Shown here in pieces: positions 15,211 through 18,678 of a stretch of 18,678 nt of DNA. This stretch comes from Zygnema cylindricum (lineage: Eukaryota; Streptophyta; Zygnematophyceae; Zygnematales; Zygnemataceae). The notes under the pieces were generated by a model, which saw only the letters and a list, made by a program, of their open reading frames with translations, searched no databases and was not told where the DNA came from. The stretch covers positions 214,449-233,126 of the forward strand of contig JBBHKE010002758.1 of the NCBI GenBank assembly GCA_037447655.1, read 5' to 3'. The position numbers were made by a program, and so were the translations under genes. Position 1 is the stretch's first letter, and each line of letters opens with the position of its first letter.

Positions 15211-15930
15211 CTTTCCCTCCCACCCTCTCTCTTTCCCTCCCTCCTTCTCTTCCTCTCTCCCTCCCTCGCTCCTTCCCAATCTGCCCTACCTCCCTCCCAA
15301 TCTGCCCTCCCTCCCACCCTCCCTCCCTCCCTCCCTCTCAATCAATCTTCCCTTCCCCCCCTCCCAATCTGATCTCCCTCCCTCCATCCCTCCCTCCCTC
15401 CCTCCCTCCTAATCTGCCCTCTTTCCCTCCTTCTCTCCCTCCCTCCCTCTATCCCTCCCTCTCTCCCCTCTCATCCTCCTCTTCTCATCCATCCTATCCT
15501 CATCCCTATCCTCCATCTCATCTCACCTCTCTCATTCCCTCCGCTCATTCCTCTCGACTCCTCCCTCCCGTCTCTCCATCATCCTTCATCCTCCATTCCT
15601 CCTCATCCATCACTATGCAGATCTTCCTCCTCCCTCCCCTCCCCATCTCCTCTCCATCTTCCGTCCACCCCTCCCTCCCTCACCTCCCTCCACTCCCCTC
15701 ATCTCACTCATCCCCTTCCCTCCCCCCCCCTCCCAATCTGCCCCCCCTCCCTCCATCCCTCCCTCCCTCCCTCCCTCCCAATCTGCCCTCCTTCCCTCCT
15801 CTACCTCCCTCTCTCCCTCCCTCCCTCTATCCCTCCCTCCCTCCCAATTCTCCCTCCCTTCCTCTCAATTCTCCCTCCCTCCCTCCCAATTCCCCCTCCC
15901 TCTCTCCCAATCTGCCCTCCCAATTGCCCA
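15211..15930 (+). repeat. 720-base polypyrimidine tract built on CCCT
   Basis: The + strand is nearly pure C and T with (CCCT)n runs, interrupted by CCAATCTGCCC and CCAATTC blocks. About 15361-15465 and 15729-15840 are near copies of each other (CCCAATCTG, CTCCATCC, a CCCT run, AATCTGCCCT, CTCTATCCCTC), 368 bases apart. The frame at 15615-15953 is a Pro/Ser/Leu by-product. The opposite strand has many GGGAGGGAGGG runs. Confidence 0.9.
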
Positions 15931-15946
15931 AAACAATGCGTTTCAA

Positions 15947-16230
15947 ATGGTGAGTTAAGTTTGAGTATTGTTTAATAGAGATCGTGTCTGTTTTGAGGGA
16001 GGGAGGGAGATGGGGAGAGGAGACAGATGGAAAGGGAGGAGTGTTTTGTTTGGTTAGTTGTTCATAAACAGAGATATATGTTTAGTTTTTTTTAGAAACT
16101 GATGCCTTGTGGGTGTTGTTTTCTGATAAACATAGTATTTTTTTTGTCTTTTTTGCAGCTTCTTAATGGGAAGGCGGAACGGCCCAAATACCCTAACCGT
16201 TGGGTTATGTTTCCCCCTTTTCTGTAGACA
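15947..16230 (+). other. Possible splice-site pair of an unseen transcript
   Basis: AAATG followed by GTGAGT at 15951 is a strong donor, and TTTTTTGTCTTTTTTGCAG ending at 16158 is a strong acceptor. The 60 bases after it are more GC-rich than the flanks and open in two frames. No product is recognised, and the upstream side is the repeat tract, so this may be chance. Confidence 0.15.
15996..16041 (+). repeat. Opposed polypurine tract
   Basis: GAGGGAGGGAGGGAG followed by GGGGAGAGGAGACAG-like sequence lies about 65 bases after the pyrimidine tract and is complementary to its CCCTCCCTCC runs, so the two can form a long hairpin or triplex. Confidence 0.75.
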
Positions 16231-17375
16231 TGTTTTTCTAACGTTTTTAGGTTTTGTGTTTTCCAGTCAATTTTAAGAATTGTAGTATTATAGAGAGAGT
16301 TGCGAGGGTTAAATTTTTAATCAATTTTTTTTTTTGTGGATCATCAAGAATAGGAAAAATGTTTTTGGATTTATTATTCAGAAATTGGAGGAGGAAATGG
16401 AGTACAAAGATTCCTTTTTTTCTCACTAGTTTTTTTGGTTCCTTTCTTTCTCTTTTTTTTTCAATATATAATCAAATCGTCTTTTTTAGAAATATGTTTG
16501 TGACTCACTTGCATGGAGAATGTGGATAAAGGCATTGTAAAACATAGTTTAGTGAAAAAGTTTTGTTTATTTTAAATATTTAACTTTATTATTACTTTAT
16601 TACTTAACACCTATATTGTTATGATTATTATTATTCGTTTATTCTAATAGCGTATAACGAGGAGAATTCCTCAATATCTTATACTATTTCAGAGTCTTAA
16701 GTTTGTTCTAGATAAGGTGATTTACCACTCTCCCATGTACTCTTAAGGGAAAAAAAAATGTACGGATGTCTTACCATTTGAATCTGTGATTGTTTAATCT
16801 AGACGGATGACTTAGATATGTGGAGATTTCATAGACCTAAAATCCGTTGAGACTTAACCTTAATAAGATTAAAGTATATTCAGTACCTGAGAGTACTGGG
16901 CGCATTTTTGAAGTCCACTTAATGTTCATAATACCACAAGCTGTAGTTCACACTAAATAGATCTTATATACGTCTACATTATAAATGATCTTGTTAACAA
17001 AGTTACAAAATCACATGGAATCTACGGTATGAAACATTACATCAATGAAACTAAAAGCTTACTGAAAACCCACGAGACTAAACCATATGAAAATATGAAA
17101 ACAAGCGGAAAAAGAAAAGCAGATCAAATGTAAATGGGATGTAAAATGGGTGATTGAGTGTTTTAGAATTTGAGGGAGACAATTCGGCACATCAAAAGGG
17201 CTATACTGTTTGGTCGAGGTGTTGTACTGTAGAGTGTATAAACACTAAATTTGGTATACCGCATTCAATGCATCGAGCTCGTATGAGGCAATACAAATTT
17301 AGGTAGACCCGATTCGATACAAAATGATGTGCAAAAGAATATTTGATACAATCAAATACTTGTAAAAAACAAGAC
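16231..17375. other. AT-rich intergenic DNA, no gene seen
   Basis: About 16555-16650 is rich in TTATTA. The open frames (16254-16529, 17201-17392) are hydrophobic or short and lack domains. AAATTTGGTATACC (17248) and AAATTTAGGTAGACC (17295) are weakly similar. Confidence 0.4.
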
Positions 17376-17470
17376 AGTACAATACAATACAAAAAAAAAA
17401 CAACGCAATGTAATGCAATGCAATGCAGTACAATACACTACAATACAATGCAACACAATACAACATTACA
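17376..17470 (+). repeat. CAATA/CAATG pentanucleotide microsatellite
   Basis: Pentamers CAATA, CAATG, CACTA and CAACA follow each other, broken once by an A-run at 17391-17400. Variant pentamers cluster (a CAATG block, then mainly CAATA), indicating stepwise slippage. Confidence 0.85.
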
Positions 17471-18349
17471 CCGTTTCAGATACAAGCGGATCCAGTATAA
17501 TGTAGAACAAAGAGGAAAGAGGTCATATGAAATGACAACGTTGTAAAAAAAAAATGAATTTTGTATTCAACAATGCCCCTCACTATTTAGTCTTATTGTT
17601 GCTAAAATAAATCTTCCTTAAACTCCATATTCAAGGAGCTCAATCAACAAAACAATACGTCTTATTATCGGTAAAATCAAAAATGACATAAGAACGGCGA
17701 AAAATGGTAAAAGAATGTATAAAATATCACGATAGGCACATAATTTTTCTTATTCCAATGTTTAAAAAGTACACATAGAACAGACACAAACACACAAAGG
17801 ACTAAAATTTGCAAGAACTAAATGAACTTGTCACAGTATTAGGTTTAAACATAAACAAAAAAGTTAAGAATGGCTTGAATCTAGGACCACATGCCATTTT
17901 TTTATGACCTCAAGGAGTTGGAAGCGAAAGAGGTAAGATAAACACGGAAAATCGATGTGGAAATGTATTATTTTCCACCGACACTATTTGTATACCTGTA
18001 TTCTATTCCATTGACCATAATGATGCAGTATTATCCTTGCTAGCTTAAAGTGACATTCCTAAAAAATAGCGTCTCCCTCTCTCTCCCTCTCTCTCTCACT
18101 CTCCCCGCTATCTCTCAAGTCTACTACATTGCTAAAACACTAGTTTTTTCGAGCAATGAAATAGAAACTGACATTTAAATGGTTTTTCTTAGACTTGTTT
18201 CTTGGGTTCCAATTTTGAAATTAACTCATGTTTGTTTGGACTTTTTACACAAAAACAGAGATTATTTTTAATTTGATAGAAATGCTTTATTTGGCACGAG
18301 GGAAAAAAACTGTCATTTAATGTGATCTCATTTAAGTTATTGTGCACAA

Positions 18350-18352
<3 letters not shown>
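17471..18352. other. Intergenic DNA with a CT tract
   Basis: No gene is seen. A CT/CCCT-rich tract lies at 18072-18115, opposite in polarity to the GA repeat about 240 bases downstream. The - strand frame at 18189-18455 is mostly translated GA repeat. Confidence 0.4.

Positions 18353-18426
<74 letters not shown>
18353..18426 (+). repeat. (GA)37 dinucleotide microsatellite
   Basis: An uninterrupted GA run of about 74 bases is followed by a purine tail (GGGAGGAGGGGAGAGAG) to about 18450. Open frames on either strand here are Arg/Glu or Ser/Leu by-products. Confidence 0.95.
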
Positions 18427-18432
<6 letters not shown>

Positions 18433-18450
18433 AGGGGAGAGAGAGGGAGA

Positions 18451-18678
18451 TTCACTTGTTTTACTCAGGCTTTTAGCACTGCTAGTATCGATATGGTCAC
18501 AATTTACGCAGCCTAGACCATAGTTCAAACTTTGGGAAGTACTCGGTGTTTATACTTAGTGAATAACCCACAAAGAGCATTTAGTAAGGATTTGGAAATA
18601 GGATGGTAGGAAAATATTGGAAATGAAATGAACATCAAAAGATAGAGGATATTGAATGGCCAAATAAACTGTGGTTTT
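18451..18678. other. End of window, no gene seen
   Basis: AT-rich sequence with no open frame or repeat of note. Confidence 0.4.

Noticed and set aside
15211-15930. CRISPR-like array
   Set aside because: There are no constant repeats with unique spacers; the tract is simple-sequence DNA in a eukaryotic context.
15615-15953. 112-codon Pro/Ser/Leu-rich frame
   Set aside because: It is a by-product of the CCCT tract, not an extensin-like protein: no signal peptide and no motif beyond the repeat.
18189-18528. Arg/Glu and Ser/Leu repeat frames
   Set aside because: They are translations of the GA microsatellite.

Overview
This window is nuclear DNA from a eukaryote, most likely of the green-plant lineage. 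It carries one well-supported protein-coding gene, cut into nine exons by eight GT-AG introns of 552 to 920 bases. The product begins with a Ser/Thr/Val-rich, acid-poor leader typical of a plastid transit peptide and ends in a complete CHAD domain (conserved histidine alpha-helical domain). Long introns full of small repeats, many microsatellites and scattered decayed repeats fit a repeat-rich genome such as that of a streptophyte alga (for example a charophyte) or a bryophyte. I cannot name the species from sequence alone.

Layout. 1-1408: upstream DNA with weak 52-base direct repeats and, just before the start codon, a perfect 11-bp hairpin. 1409-8792: the CHAD gene on the + strand, 588 codons plus stop; the exon junctions join without a frame break. 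Its introns hold a family of short inverted-repeat elements (MITE-like), a splice-donor region triplicated at exactly 63 bases, two further minisatellites, and a possible 47-base cassette exon that would truncate the protein. 8793-9420: purine-rich 3' region. 9420-12560: gene-poor DNA with one decayed coding-like patch on the - strand, one doubtful small ORF and a tRNA-like repeat carrying a perfect box B. 12569-14600: two diverged direct copies of a roughly 540-base dispersed repeat. 14940-16041: a 64-base degenerate tandem array, a 720-base polypyrimidine tract and an opposed purine tract. 16041-18678: AT-rich DNA with pentanucleotide and long GA microsatellites.

The CHAD protein is the only gene whose role can be discussed. 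CHAD domains are known as inorganic-polyphosphate-binding helical bundles. This one keeps both pseudo-symmetric halves, each with an HDLR histidine/arginine helix and a later Leu/Asp helix. Its N-terminal third is unusual: low-complexity Lys/Asn/Glu, two W-D motifs, a lysine patch and a four-copy 8-residue repeat. No partner gene, operon or defence-like system lies beside it, so the most unusual material is the plastid-type CHAD protein and the intronic and dispersed repeats.
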